From: CAWDDG01 sp963801065
GTDB taxonomy: Bacteria; Actinomycetota; Actinomycetes; Jiangellales; Jiangellaceae
Assembly: GCA_963801065.1 (NCBI GenBank)
Contig: CAWDDG010000004.1
Location: 124,001 to 188,000, forward strand
Direction of reading: 5' to 3'
Length of the DNA stretch: 64,000 nucleotides
Positions 7,421-16,806 of this stretch are shown here, piece after piece (within the stretch, counting starts at the first letter, position 1; each line of letters starts with the position of its first letter). The translations under genes and the position numbers were made by a program. The notes beneath the pieces were generated by a model, which saw only the letters and a program-made list of their open reading frames with translations, was not told the origin of the DNA and searched no databases.

Positions 7421-8422
7421 ATGACGGCCTGGGTCGTGCGGCAACCGGGGCCGATGCCTAGCGGACCGCTGGTGCGAGCGACGCTGCCGGTGCCGGTTCC
7501 AGGCCCTGCCGAGGTGCTCGTCGAGGTCGAGGCATGCGGCGTCTGCCGGACCGACCTGCACCTGGCCCAAGGCGACCTCCCGCCGCGCCGGCCGGAAACC
7601 GTTCCGGGCCACGAGGTCGTCGGCCGGGTCGTCGCGAACGGTCCCGGCACGGATCAGTTGGTGCCCGGATCCCGGGTCGGCGTCCCGTGGCTACGGCATG
7701 CCTGCGGCCGGTGCCGGTTCTGCCGGAGGGGCTCGGAGAACCTGTGCCTTGAGTCGCGGTACACCGGCTGGGATGCAGACGGAGGCTACGCGGAGTACGT
7801 CACGGCGCCCGCGGATTTCATCTACGTCCTGCCGACCGACGGTGACCCGGAGAAGCTCGCACCGCTGCTGTGCGCCGGGATCATCGGCTATCGGGCCCTG
7901 CTTCGGGCGGAGCTGCCGCAGGGCGGTCGGCTCGGCATCTACGGCTTCGGAGCCTCAGCGCATCTCACAGCACAGGTCGCAATCGCGCGTGGCGCGACGG
8001 TGCACGTGCTGACGCGGTCGGAAGCGGCCCGACGGCTTGCTCTCGAGCTGGGCGCAGCGTCAGCGGGCAACTCGGCCGACCCGCCCTCGGAGCCGCTGGA
8101 CGCGGCCATCTTGTTCGCGCCGATCGGGGACCTCGTTCCCGTTGCGCTTGCTGCACTCGATCGCGGCGGAACGCTTGCCATCGCGGGCATCTACCTCACC
8201 GACATCCCCGCACTGGACTATCAGCGTCACCTCTTCCAGGAGCGAACGCTGCGAAGCGTGACGGCCAATACGCGCGCCGACGGCCGGGCCTTCCTGGACA
8301 TCGCCGCCCGGACTCCGCTGCGGGTCTCGACCACCGCGTACGGCCTCGACCGCGCGGACCAGGCACTGGCCGATCTCGCCGCCGATCGCGTGGATGGAGT
8401 CGCCGTTCTCCGGATGCGCTGA
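7421..8422 (+). CDS. Zinc-dependent alcohol dehydrogenase family protein
   Basis: A 333-residue medium-chain dehydrogenase of the AdhA type. Catalytic zinc ligands: CGVCRTDLH and GHEVVGRV; structural zinc loop with four Cys in CGRCRFCRRGSENLC. The nucleotide fold has YGFGASAH in place of the canonical GxGxxG. I chose the ATG at 7421-7423; the frame stays open upstream, but the extension looks non-coding. It would oxidise or reduce alcohols/aldehydes with NAD(P). The region between it and the divergent lipoprotein holds two half-sites related to the CsoR box (AATACCCCCGGG at 7269-7280, GTATACCCCAGG at 7339-7350), so it may belong to the copper response. Confidence 0.88.
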   Translation: MTAWVVRQPGPMPSGPLVRATLPVPVPGPAEVLVEVEACGVCRTDLHLAQGDLPPRRPETVPGHEVVGRVVANGPGTDQLVPGSRVGVPWLRHACGRCRFCRRGSENLCLESRYTGWDADGGYAEYVTAPADFIYVLPTDGDPEKLAPLLCAGIIGYRALLRAELPQGGRLGIYGFGASAHLTAQVAIARGATVHVLTRSEAARRLALELGAASAGNSADPPSEPLDAAILFAPIGDLVPVALAALDRGGTLAIAGIYLTDIPALDYQRHLFQERTLRSVTANTRADGRAFLDIAARTPLRVSTTAYGLDRADQALADLAADRVDGVAVLRMR

Positions 8423-8449
8423 GAACGTAAGACTGCCCGCGAGATGACC

Positions 8450-8500
8450 CATACCCCTAGGGGGAAGGGGTTGACACGCATACCCCCAGGGGGTTAGAAC
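8450..8500 (+). promoter_or_regulatory. csoR promoter with overlapping copper-box operators
   Basis: A -35 TTGACA (8471-8476) and -10 TTAGAA (8494-8499) are separated by exactly 17 bases. The spacer holds CATACCCCCAGGGGG (8479-8493), and a second copy CATACCCCTAGGGGG lies just upstream (8450-8464). Both are the C-run/G-run pseudo-palindromes bound by CsoR, so the repressor would occlude polymerase until Cu(I) binds. Confidence 0.85.
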
Positions 8501-8524
8501 TATGCCTGAACCGAAGGAGATGTG

Positions 8525-8806
8525 ATGACCGGCTACATCGAGAACAAGCCCGCCGTGCTCGGGCGGTTGCGCAAGATCGAGGGGCAGGTTCGAGGGCTGC
8601 AGCGCATGGTCGACAACGAGACCTACTGCATCGACGTGCTGACGCAGGTCTCGGCGGTCACTAGGGCGTTGGAGTCGGTCGCACTCTCCCTGCTCGAAGA
8701 CCACCTCTCGCACTGCGTGGCGGATGCCGTCGCGGAAGGGGGCGAGATCGCAGACGCGAGGGTCAAGGAGGCCTCGGATGCGATCGCGCGCCTGGTCCGG
8801 TCCTGA
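8525..8806 (+). CDS. csoR: Copper-sensing repressor CsoR
   Basis: A 93-residue all-helical DUF156 repressor. The Cu(I) ligands are all present: Cys35 in NETYCIDVL, His60 and Cys64 in LLEDHLSHCV. The N-terminal GRLRKIEGQVRGLQRMV helix is diagnostic. I chose the ATG at 8525 (AGGAG five bases upstream), although a GTG directly precedes it. It sits first in csoR-copZ-copA-copB-like and is controlled by the double CsoR box in its own promoter, giving copper-induced export. Confidence 0.96.
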   Translation: MTGYIENKPAVLGRLRKIEGQVRGLQRMVDNETYCIDVLTQVSAVTRALESVALSLLEDHLSHCVADAVAEGGEIADARVKEASDAIARLVRS

Positions 8807-8840
8807 GCTCTAGCAACTCACCCTCGTAGGAGAACGACCC

Positions 8841-9065
8841 ATGCCCACGACCACGTACTCCGTTTCCGGCATGACCTGCTCACACTGCATCGCCGCTGTC
8901 AGCGAGGAGATCGGCAAGCTCGTCGGCGTCACAGAAATCGAGGTCGATCTCATCGCCGGTGGCGAGTCTCAGGTCGCTGTGACCAGCGACGCTGCGCTGG
9001 CGGAGGCCGACGTGCACTACGCGGTCGACGAGGCCGGCTATGACGTTGTGGGCGCGACCGGATGA
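8841..9065 (+). CDS. copZ: Copper chaperone CopZ (HMA domain)
   Basis: A 74-residue single heavy-metal-associated domain with the Cu(I) motif MTCSHC at residues 11-16 and the usual beta-alpha-beta-beta-alpha-beta layout ending in VDEAGYDVV. It delivers Cu(I) to the exporter encoded next. A purine-rich site GTAGGAG lies about nine bases before the ATG. In operon between csoR and copA. Confidence 0.95.
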   Translation: MPTTTYSVSGMTCSHCIAAVSEEIGKLVGVTEIEVDLIAGGESQVAVTSDAALAEADVHYAVDEAGYDVVGATG

Positions 9066-9084
9066 ACACGGTGCAGGTGCCGGC

Positions 9085-11409
9085 GTGATCGAACACACCA
9101 TCGGCACGACTGTGGAGCTTGAGATCGGCGGCATGACCTGCGCATCGTGCGCAGCGCGGATCGAGAAGAAGCTGAACCGGATGCCCGGCGTCGAGGCCAG
9201 CGTCAACTACGCCACAGAACGGGCTCGGGTCGTTCTGCCTCACGGCGCCCACGTCGACGACGCCATCGCCACCGTCGAGGCCACCGGCTACACCGCCCAC
9301 GGGCCCGCCCGGTCGTTCGACCGGCCAGGCGGCGCCGAGAACGCGATTCCCGAGGACGCCGAGGCCTCTGCTCTGCGGCGTCGGCTCGTGCTGTCTGCCG
9401 CGCTGACCGCACCGGTGTTCCTGCTGGCGATGGCGGCGCGGCTGCAATTCGACAACTGGCAGTGGCTGTCGCTGACCCTCGCTGCGCCGGTCGTGGTGTG
9501 GGGGGCGTGGCCGTTCCATCGGGCCGCGTGGGCGAACCTGCGCCACGGCGCGGCCACCATGGACACCCTGATCAGTGTCGGGGTGCTGGCGGCGTTCGGC
9601 TGGTCGCTGTACGCGCTGTTCCTCGGCGACGCCGGCGAGCCCGGGATGCGCATGTCGTTCGACCTGCTACCCGAGCGGGGCGCGGGGGCGAACGAGATCT
9701 ACCTCGAAGTCGCCGCTGCGGTCACGGTATTCATCCTCGCCGGCCGATACTTCGAAGCGCGTGCGAAGAGGCGTTCCGGTGCGGCGTTGCGGGCACTTCT
9801 GGAGCTGGGTGCGAAGGACGTCGCCGTCCTGCACGACGGCCACGAGCAACGGTTGCCCGCGGACCAGCTGTCCGTCGGCGATCTGTTCGTCGTCCGGCCT
9901 GGCGAGAAGATCGCCACCGACGGTGAGGTCATCGACGGTACCTCCGCCGTCGACGCCAGCATGCTCACCGGCGAGCCGGTTCCGGCCGAGGTCGGGCCTG
10001 GCGACACGGTCATCGGCGCCACCGTGAACGCCGGCGGCCGCCTGGTCGTCAGGGCTGCCCGGGTCGGTGTGCACACGCAGCTGGCCCAGATGGTCCGGCT
10101 GGTCGAGCAGGCACAGTCCGGCAAGGCGCCCGTGCAGCGCCTCGCCGACCGGGTGTCCGCGGTCTTCGTGCCCGTGGTGATGGCGCTCTCCGTCGCCACG
10201 CTCGGCTTCTGGCTGGGCGCCGGCTGGGGAGCCGAGACCGCGTTCACGGCGGCGGTCGCCGTACTGATCATCGCCTGCCCGTGCGCCCTGGGCCTCGCGA
10301 CGCCCACCGCCCTGCTCGTGGGCACGGGCCGCGGCGCCCAGCTGGGCGTGCTCATCAAGGGGCCGGAGATTCTGGAGTCCACGCGCCGCGTCGACACCGT
10401 GGTCCTGGACAAGACCGGGACCGTGACCACCGGGCGGATGCGACTGGTCGACGTGGTGCCCTCGGACGGCGTCGACGAAGCCGACCTGCTTCGGCTGGCC
10501 GGCGCCGTCGAGGACGCGTCCGAACACCCCGTCGCCGCAGCGATCGCCGCCGGAGCGCGGGAGCGGGTCGACGAACTGCCTGCCCTCGAAAGCTTCACGT
10601 CCGCCCAGGGCTTCGGGGTGCAGGGCTTCGTCGACGGGCATGCCGTCGTCGCCGGCCGCCCCTCGTGGCTGGCGGACGCGTGGGCACTGCACCTGGACGA
10701 CCGGCTTGCCGCCGCCCGCGAGAGCGCCGAGGCCGCTGGACGCACGGCGATCGCAGTCGGCTGGGACGGCGTCGCGACCGGCATCCTCGTCGTCGCCGAC
10801 ACCGTGAAACCGACGAGCGCGCGCGCCGTGGCCGAGATGCGCACGCTCGGGCTACGCCCGGTGCTGCTGACCGGTGACAACACGCGGGCCGCGCGCACCA
10901 TCGCCGCCGAGGTCGGCATCGACGATGTCATCGCCGAGGTTCTGCCGGCGGACAAGGTCGACGTCGTGCGACGGCTGCAGTCGGAGGGGCGCGTCGTCGC
11001 GATGGTAGGGGACGGCGTGAACGACGCCGCCGCCCTCGCGCAGGCCGACCTCGGGATCGCCCTGGGCACCGGCACCGACGTCGCGATCGAGGCCAGTGAC
11101 CTGACCCTCGTCCGCGGCGACCTGCGCGCCACCGTCGACGCCATCCGGCTTTCCCGACGCGTCCTGGCCACCATCAAGACCAACCTGTTCTGGGCTTTCG
11201 CCTACAACGTCGCGGCGATACCGCTGGCCATGGCCGGGTTGCTCAACCCGCTCATCGCCGGCGCCGCCATGGCGTTCTCGTCGGTGTTCGTCGTGACCAA
11301 CAGCCTGCGGCTTCGGCGATTCCGCGCCGTCTCCGTCGATCCGGCCCGGGCTGTGACGTCCACGGCGGGTCGGTCGGCGCCCGCCCAGGAACACGCGGCA
11401 CTTCCATGA
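9085..11409 (+). CDS. copA: Cu(I)-exporting P1B-type ATPase CopA
   Basis: A copper exporter of about 774 residues. N-terminal HMA domain with GGMTCASC (Cys19, Cys22), membrane metal site CPCALGLATPTA (C398-P-C400), phosphorylation site DKTGTVT (Asp442), TGDN and the hinge GDGVNDA near 642-648. A GTG at 9085 places the HMA domain at the usual distance from the N-terminus. A longer frame starts inside copZ and is unlikely. The stop overlaps the next ATPase start by four bases. Pumps Cu(I) out of the cytosol on ATP hydrolysis. Confidence 0.96.
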   Translation: MIEHTIGTTVELEIGGMTCASCAARIEKKLNRMPGVEASVNYATERARVVLPHGAHVDDAIATVEATGYTAHGPARSFDRPGGAENAIPEDAEASALRRRLVLSAALTAPVFLLAMAARLQFDNWQWLSLTLAAPVVVWGAWPFHRAAWANLRHGAATMDTLISVGVLAAFGWSLYALFLGDAGEPGMRMSFDLLPERGAGANEIYLEVAAAVTVFILAGRYFEARAKRRSGAALRALLELGAKDVAVLHDGHEQRLPADQLSVGDLFVVRPGEKIATDGEVIDGTSAVDASMLTGEPVPAEVGPGDTVIGATVNAGGRLVVRAARVGVHTQLAQMVRLVEQAQSGKAPVQRLADRVSAVFVPVVMALSVATLGFWLGAGWGAETAFTAAVAVLIIACPCALGLATPTALLVGTGRGAQLGVLIKGPEILESTRRVDTVVLDKTGTVTTGRMRLVDVVPSDGVDEADLLRLAGAVEDASEHPVAAAIAAGARERVDELPALESFTSAQGFGVQGFVDGHAVVAGRPSWLADAWALHLDDRLAAARESAEAAGRTAIAVGWDGVATGILVVADTVKPTSARAVAEMRTLGLRPVLLTGDNTRAARTIAAEVGIDDVIAEVLPADKVDVVRRLQSEGRVVAMVGDGVNDAAALAQADLGIALGTGTDVAIEASDLTLVRGDLRATVDAIRLSRRVLATIKTNLFWAFAYNVAAIPLAMAGLLNPLIAGAAMAFSSVFVVTNSLRLRRFRAVSVDPARAVTSTAGRSAPAQEHAALP

Positions 11410-13781
11410 CCGCCGACATTCGGACCGCGGTCGTGGAGGTGTCCGGCGTCCAGTGGGCGTCGTCGAAGTCCGTTGTCGAGTCGGTCCTGTCCCGACGGCC
11501 TGGCGTGCTGAGCATCGACGCCAACCCGGTTGCGCAGACCGCCACGGTGACCTATGACCCCGGACAGACGTCGGTAGCCGACCTCGCTGGCTGGGTTCGT
11601 GACTGCGGCTACCACTGCGCGGGGGAGTCGGTGCCGCGCCACATCTGCGACCCGATGGTAGATCCGGGCGTGCACGGCGAGCACGGCCACGCCGCAGAGC
11701 ACGCGGCGGCGACACCGCAACCCGTCATGGGTCACGGCGGCCACGACGCCGGGATGTCGATGGACGACATGGTCCGCGACATGCGCAACCGGTTCCTGGT
11801 CGCCGCGATCATGTCAGTGCCGATTCTGCTCTGGTCCCCGATCGGACGGGACGTGATCGGCTTCGGTGCGGCGGCGCCGTTCGGCCTACGCGACGACGTG
11901 TTCAGCCTGCTGCTGAGCCTGCCGGTCGTGTTCTACTCGGCGTGGATCTTCTTCGACGGCGCCGTCCGGGCGCTGCGGGCCCGCACCCTGGACATGATGG
12001 TGCTGGTCGCCGTCGCGGTGGGCGCCGGTTGGCTCTACAGCCTGGGCGTCACGCTCACCGGCGGCGGTGAGGTCTTCTACGAGGCCGCGACCGTGCTGAC
12101 AGCGTTCGTGCTGCTCGGGCACTGGTTCGAGATGCGCGCTCGCGGCGGCGCGAACGACGCCATCCGCAGCCTGCTCGACCTCGCCCCGCCGATGGCAGTC
12201 GTGCTGCGTGACGGCGCAGAGGTCGACGTGCCAACCGCGGACGTGGCGGTCGGGGACGTATTGCTGGTCCGGCCCGGTTCGAAGCTCGCTGTCGACGGGC
12301 TCGTCGAGGACGGCGAGTCCGAGGTCGACGAGTCGATGGTCACCGGCGAGAGCCTGCCCGTTGCCAAAGCGCCCGGCGACCAGGTGATCGGCGCCACCGT
12401 CAACACCACCGGCACACTTCGGGTCCGGGCCACCAAGATCGGTGCGGACACCGCACTGGCGCAGATCGTCGCCCTGGTCCAGGAGGCACAGAACTCCAAG
12501 GCCCCAGGGCAGCGGCTGGCCGACCGGGCCGCGTTCTGGCTGGTACTGGTCGCCCTGGTAGGTGGCCTCGCTACGTTCCTGGTCTGGCTTGCGGTCGGAC
12601 GGTCGGTCCAGGAAGCGTTGCTGTTCGCCATCACCGTCGTGGTCATCACCTGTCCCGACGCCCTCGGCCTGGCCACCCCGACCGCGATCATGGTGGGTAC
12701 GGGTCTCGGCGCGAAGCGCGGGGTGCTGTTCAAGAACGCCACCGCGCTGGAGACATCCGCCCGGATCGACACCGTCGTGATGGACAAGACCGGCACGCTC
12801 ACGCGAGGCGAGCCGGAGGTCACCGACGTCGTCGCTGACGGCATCGAGGAGGCTGAACTTCTTGCACTCACCGCAGCCGTCGAGCGGGAGTCCGAGCATC
12901 CGTTGGCCAGGGCCGTGGCCGCCCATGCCGACGAGGCCGGCGTTCAGCGGCTGTCCGCCGACGGATTTCGGAACGTCGCCGGACACGGAGCCGGGGCGCA
13001 GGTCGACGGTCGCCGGGTACTGGTCGGCAACCGCAAGCTCATGGCCGACGAGGGCGTCGACCTCGGCGACCTGGCCAGCCAACGGGACGAACTGGCCGCT
13101 TCCGGACGCACGGCGGTACTCGTCGCCGTCGACGGGCACGCGGTAGGGGTCGTCGCTCTGGCCGACGCTGCGCGAGACACCGCGGCCGACGCGGTCGCAG
13201 CCCTGCAAGAGGCCGGCGTCGACGTCGTCATGCTCACCGGCGACAACGAGGCCACCGCACGACGGATCGCCGACCAGCTCGGCATCGACACGGTCGTCGC
13301 CGATGTGCTCCCTGGCGACAAGTCGGCCGAGATCTCGACGCTGCAGCGGGCCGGCAAGCGGGTCGCGATGGTCGGAGACGGCATCAACGACGCCCCAGCG
13401 CTCGCCCAGGCCGACCTAGGCATCGCGATCGGAGCAGGTACCGACGTCGCCATCGAGACCGCGGACGTCGTCCTCATGCGATCCGATCCGCTCGACGTGT
13501 CGACAGCGCTGCGGATCGGCAAGGGAACGCTGCGCAAGATCCGACAGAACCTCGGCTGGGCGATCGGCTACAACGCCCTGGCCCTGCCAATCGCCGCCGG
13601 TGTTCTCGAGCCGTCGCTCGGGCTCGTGTTGCGTCCGGAGATCGCGGCCCTGTCCATGTCCGGGTCGAGCTTGCTGGTCGCCGTCAACGCACTGCTGCTC
13701 AACCGGCTCGACCTGCCCGCACCGGCAGGTCCGGGGCAACCGGTCGCGGAACCGTCACCGGTCCCCGCCGGCCGGTCCTGA
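11406..13781 (+). CDS. P1B-type metal ATPase with CPD motif and degenerate HMA domain
   Basis: A 791-residue second ATPase coupled to copA by an ATGA overlap. All catalytic P-type motifs are present: TGES (actuator), DKTGTLTRGEPE (Asp460), TGDN, GDGINDAPAL. The membrane metal motif is CPDALGLATPTA (C416-P-D418) rather than CPC or CPH. The N-terminal HMA-like domain lacks the CxxC pair (GVQWASSKS at that point) and is followed by a His-rich stretch (HGEHGHAAEH, HGGHDAGMSMDDMV) like CopB. The Cys/Asp site suggests a different oxidation state or metal from CopA, with Cu(II) or another ion possible. Substrate is inferred only from operon context. Confidence 0.9.
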   Translation: MTADIRTAVVEVSGVQWASSKSVVESVLSRRPGVLSIDANPVAQTATVTYDPGQTSVADLAGWVRDCGYHCAGESVPRHICDPMVDPGVHGEHGHAAEHAAATPQPVMGHGGHDAGMSMDDMVRDMRNRFLVAAIMSVPILLWSPIGRDVIGFGAAAPFGLRDDVFSLLLSLPVVFYSAWIFFDGAVRALRARTLDMMVLVAVAVGAGWLYSLGVTLTGGGEVFYEAATVLTAFVLLGHWFEMRARGGANDAIRSLLDLAPPMAVVLRDGAEVDVPTADVAVGDVLLVRPGSKLAVDGLVEDGESEVDESMVTGESLPVAKAPGDQVIGATVNTTGTLRVRATKIGADTALAQIVALVQEAQNSKAPGQRLADRAAFWLVLVALVGGLATFLVWLAVGRSVQEALLFAITVVVITCPDALGLATPTAIMVGTGLGAKRGVLFKNATALETSARIDTVVMDKTGTLTRGEPEVTDVVADGIEEAELLALTAAVERESEHPLARAVAAHADEAGVQRLSADGFRNVAGHGAGAQVDGRRVLVGNRKLMADEGVDLGDLASQRDELAASGRTAVLVAVDGHAVGVVALADAARDTAADAVAALQEAGVDVVMLTGDNEATARRIADQLGIDTVVADVLPGDKSAEISTLQRAGKRVAMVGDGINDAPALAQADLGIAIGAGTDVAIETADVVLMRSDPLDVSTALRIGKGTLRKIRQNLGWAIGYNALALPIAAGVLEPSLGLVLRPEIAALSMSGSSLLVAVNALLLNRLDLPAPAGPGQPVAEPSPVPAGRS

Positions 13782-13835
13782 CCCGGCCGACTCCACCCGA
13801 AACCGCATCGACCCGATTTGCACGAGGATTGGGCC

Positions 13836-15465
13836 GTGACCAACCGCCGCGACAGGCCTGACGATGCGCCTCTGGATGTGCTGGTCGTGGGCGCCGGTCC
13901 CACCGGCCTGACACTGGCCGCGCAGCTGCAGGCCTACGGCGCCCGGTTCCGGATCGTCGATCGCCAACTCGACCGTGTGCGCGAGTCGCGGGCGCTGGCA
14001 GTGCAGCCACGTACGCTCGAGGTCCTGGCCAACCTCGGCGTCACGGGCACGATGGTCGACCGCGGCAACCGCGCCGTGCACCTACAGATCCATTCCGGGC
14101 GCCGTGCGGTGCCGGTGCGGCTGTTCGACATCGGTATCGACGACACCGCCTACCCGTACCTGCTGTTCATCTCCCAGGCAGAGACCGAACGCATCCTCGG
14201 CAGCCACCTCGCGAGTCACGACATCGACATCGAGCGCGGGGTGGAGCTCACCGAGCTGTCCCATGACGAGGGTGCGGTGACGTGCCACCTGCGTCACCAA
14301 GACGAGTCGGCCGAGTCCGTTCAGGCCCGCTACGTCGTGGGCTGCGACGGCGCTCACAGTACGGTCCGCCAGCAGGCGGGCATTGCGTTCGAGGGCGCGG
14401 CGTATCCGCAGACCTTCGTTCTGGCCGACCTGGAAGCCGACGGGATCGAGCCGGGCGCGGCGCACGCGTTCCTGTCGCCGCGGGGCATGCTGCTCTTCTT
14501 TCCTTTGGGCGCGCCGGCGAGCTGGCGGATGCTGGCCATGCGTCCACGCACCGACACCACACCGGCCGAGCGGCCGGTCACCCTCGACGAAGTCCAGGCA
14601 CTCACCGACGCCTACACGACCACCCCGGTCCGGCTACGCGACCCGGTGTGGATGACCAACTTCCGGCTGCACAACCGCGGCGCCGCGCACTACCGGTCCG
14701 GGCGGGTGTTCCTCGCCGGGGACGCCGCGCACATCCACAGCCCGGCCGGCGCCCAGGGCATGAACACCGGCATCCAGGACGCAGTCAACCTCGGCTGGAA
14801 GCTTGCCCTCGCCACAAGCGGCATCGGCGATCCTGCGATGTTGGACACGTACGAGCCTGAGCGCGCGCCGGTCGGACGCCGGGTGCTGCGTTTCACCGAC
14901 CGTGCGTTCACCATCGCAACCTCCACGAACCTGGTGGTCCGGTTCGTCCGTGCCCACGTGGCCCCGAGGCTGATTCCGCTCGTGGCGCGGGCCACGTGGG
15001 GCAAGGCGTACGGGTTCCGCATCGTCACCCAGCTCGCCATCCACTACCGGCGAAGCCCGCTCTCAGCCGAAGGCCCGACCGCGTTGCACCGCGGACCCCG
15101 GGCCGGCGACCGGCTCCCCGACGCGCCCATCACCGACAACGGTGAAGCCGCCACACTGCATGGAGCCCTGGCTGCCCCGGGATTCCACCTGCTGTTGTGC
15201 GGACCCGTTTCTTTCTGGCCTGCAGGAGCCGTCGCGGCCATCACCAAGCGCTACACCGGACTCGTCACCGTGCACCGGCTGACCCGAGACAACGCACCCG
15301 ACACGCTGCGCGACAACACCGGTGACGCACTGTCCCGCCTCGGACTGGCCGGCCAGCAAGCTGCGCATTACCTGATACGCCCGGACGGCCATGTCGCGTA
15401 CCGCTCAGGCAATGACCTCGCCGGCCTTCAGGCCTATCTCAGCCCGGTGGCTGCCAAGGCCCTGA
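13836..15465 (+). CDS. FAD-dependent aromatic monooxygenase, frameshifted near its end
   Basis: A PheA/TfdB-type flavoprotein hydroxylase. Rossmann motif VVGAGPTGLTLA near residue 14, VVGCDGAHS in the middle (DG motif), and the second FAD motif VFLAGDAAHIHSPAGAQGMN. The C-terminal thioredoxin-like domain is present. As written, the frame runs on to 15680, antisense to the CDF gene. Removing one C from the run at 15443-15445 restores LQAYLSRWLPRP and a stop at 15463-15465, the family's normal end. The start is the GTG at 13836; a TTG 18 bases upstream is less likely. Substrate unknown; 54 bases after the ATPase, possibly cotranscribed. Confidence 0.85.
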
Positions 15466-15497
15466 CCGGACGCGAGATGCGTTCGGCAGAAGGCCGG

Positions 15498-16412
15498 TCA
15501 CCAGGCGATCTCCTGGCATCCCTCGTGGGACGTGGGCTCGACCTGCAAGGTGGCGTGGACGATGCCGTGCCGGTCGCGGAGCACGTCGCGGGCGGTGTCG
15601 AGGACGGCGTGGTGATCGGCGGCGTCGGCGGCGACCAGGTGGGCGGTGGCCACGTTCATGCCCGAGGTCAGAGTCCATAGATGGAGGTCGTGTACGTCGG
15701 CCACGTCGGCGACGCCGGCGAGGTCGCGCTCGACAGCGGCCGGGTCCACCCCCACGGGGGCGTGCTGGCCGAGCACGGCGAGCACCTGGCGGCCGAGCGC
15801 GACAGCGCGGATCACGACGAAGGCGGCGATGGCCAGGGCGACCACGACGTCCCACACCGGCCGGCCGGTCCAGGCGATCAACGCCGACGCGGCGATGACA
15901 CCGACAGAGCCGGCCGCGTCGGCAAGAACCTCCACGTATGCGCCACGGACATTCAGGCTCTCCTTCGAGCCGCCGCGCAGCAGCACCATGGCGACCAGGT
16001 TGACGACAAGGCCGGTCAGCCCGACCACGAACATGGTGGTCGAGGCCACCTCGTGGTCGCTCCCGATGCGCCGGACGGCCTCGATCACGACGTACGCGCT
16101 GACCCCGAGCATCAACAGCGCGGCCAGACCGGACGCGAACACCTCGGCCCGGTAGGAGCCGTAGGTGCGCCGACCGGACCGGTCCGGGCGCGACGCGATC
16201 CGGGTGGCGACCACGCTCGCGCCCAGAGCGACGACGTCGGCGGCCATGTGTCCGGCATCGGACACCAGCGCCAGCGACCCCGACAACAACCCGGCGACCA
16301 GCTCGACACCGAAGAACGCCGCCGTGACCGCGAACGCCATCGCAAGCCGGCGGCGATACCGCGCGCCGGCGTGTTCTGCCACCGGGCCGTGGCCGTGCTC
16401 AGCACCCATCAA
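15498..16412 (-). CDS. Cation diffusion facilitator (Zn/Co/Cd exporter)
   Basis: A 304-residue CDF transporter of the CzcD/ZitB branch. His-rich N-terminus (EHGHGPVAEHAGARY), about six membrane helices, the zinc-site motif SLALVSDAGHMAADV (HxxxD in TM2) and EVLADAAGSVGV (TM5), then a cytosolic ferredoxin-like domain with DVHDLHLWTLTSGMNVATAH. It exports divalent cations, most likely Zn(II), by proton exchange. Its start overlaps the stop of the upstream ArsR/SmtB gene by four bases, so the sensor and exporter are one operon. Confidence 0.95.
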   Translation of the reverse strand: MMGAEHGHGPVAEHAGARYRRRLAMAFAVTAAFFGVELVAGLLSGSLALVSDAGHMAADVVALGASVVATRIASRPDRSGRRTYGSYRAEVFASGLAALLMLGVSAYVVIEAVRRIGSDHEVASTTMFVVGLTGLVVNLVAMVLLRGGSKESLNVRGAYVEVLADAAGSVGVIAASALIAWTGRPVWDVVVALAIAAFVVIRAVALGRQVLAVLGQHAPVGVDPAAVERDLAGVADVADVHDLHLWTLTSGMNVATAHLVAADAADHHAVLDTARDVLRDRHGIVHATLQVEPTSHEGCQEIAW

Positions 16413-16792
16413 TGCGAGCCCTCGTGGCGGGCATGTGCGCGGGACAGGTCGAGCAGCATCCGCACGTGTGCGTCGGCCAGCCGGTAGTACATCAGCCGAC
16501 CCTCGCGCCGGTTGTCCACCACACCGGCTGTGCGCAGAAGCCGCAGCGCCTGCGAAACGGTCGTCTCGGGCACCTCGACCGCCGCCGCGATGTCGGACAC
16601 GCAGAGCTCGCCCGCCCCCAGCACGGCGTAGAGGATCCGGGTACGGGTCGGGTCACCGAGCAACTTGAACAGCTGTGCCAGGCGCGACGTCTCCTCGCCG
16701 CCGGGTGCCTGACGGCGGGCCACCGCCACCTTGTCCGGATGCACATTCGAGACATCCACGTCGCGGGCGTCCACTGCGGCCAGCTGGCTCAT
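16409..16792 (-). CDS. SmtB/CzrA-like zinc-sensing repressor
   Basis: A 127-residue ArsR-family repressor. The winged helix has LGDPTRTRIL, PETTVSQALRLLRTAGVV and the wing EGRLMYYRL. The alpha5 metal site is complete: Asp107, His109, His120 and His123, with the same spacing as CzrA (D-x-H, then 11 and 3). In contrast the alpha3 thiol site is only partial (ELCVSD at 62-67 has one Cys). This argues for Zn(II)/Co(II) sensing, not Cd/Pb. GGAGGTGAACTCTG precedes the ATG. A 24-bp palindrome lies immediately upstream. Confidence 0.93.
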   Translation of the reverse strand: MSQLAAVDARDVDVSNVHPDKVAVARRQAPGGEETSRLAQLFKLLGDPTRTRILYAVLGAGELCVSDIAAAVEVPETTVSQALRLLRTAGVVDNRREGRLMYYRLADAHVRMLLDLSRAHARHEGSH

Positions 16793-16806
16793 CAGAGTTC
16801 ACCTCC

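Noticed and set aside
8841..9084. CopA starting inside copZ at 9040
   Set aside because: The extra 15 residues do not resemble CopA and overlap copZ; the GTG at 9085 places the HMA domain normally.
15466..15680. C-terminal extension of the monooxygenase as a real new domain
   Set aside because: It is antisense to the CDF gene and appears only because of a one-base insertion; the natural stop is at 15463-15465 in the restored frame.
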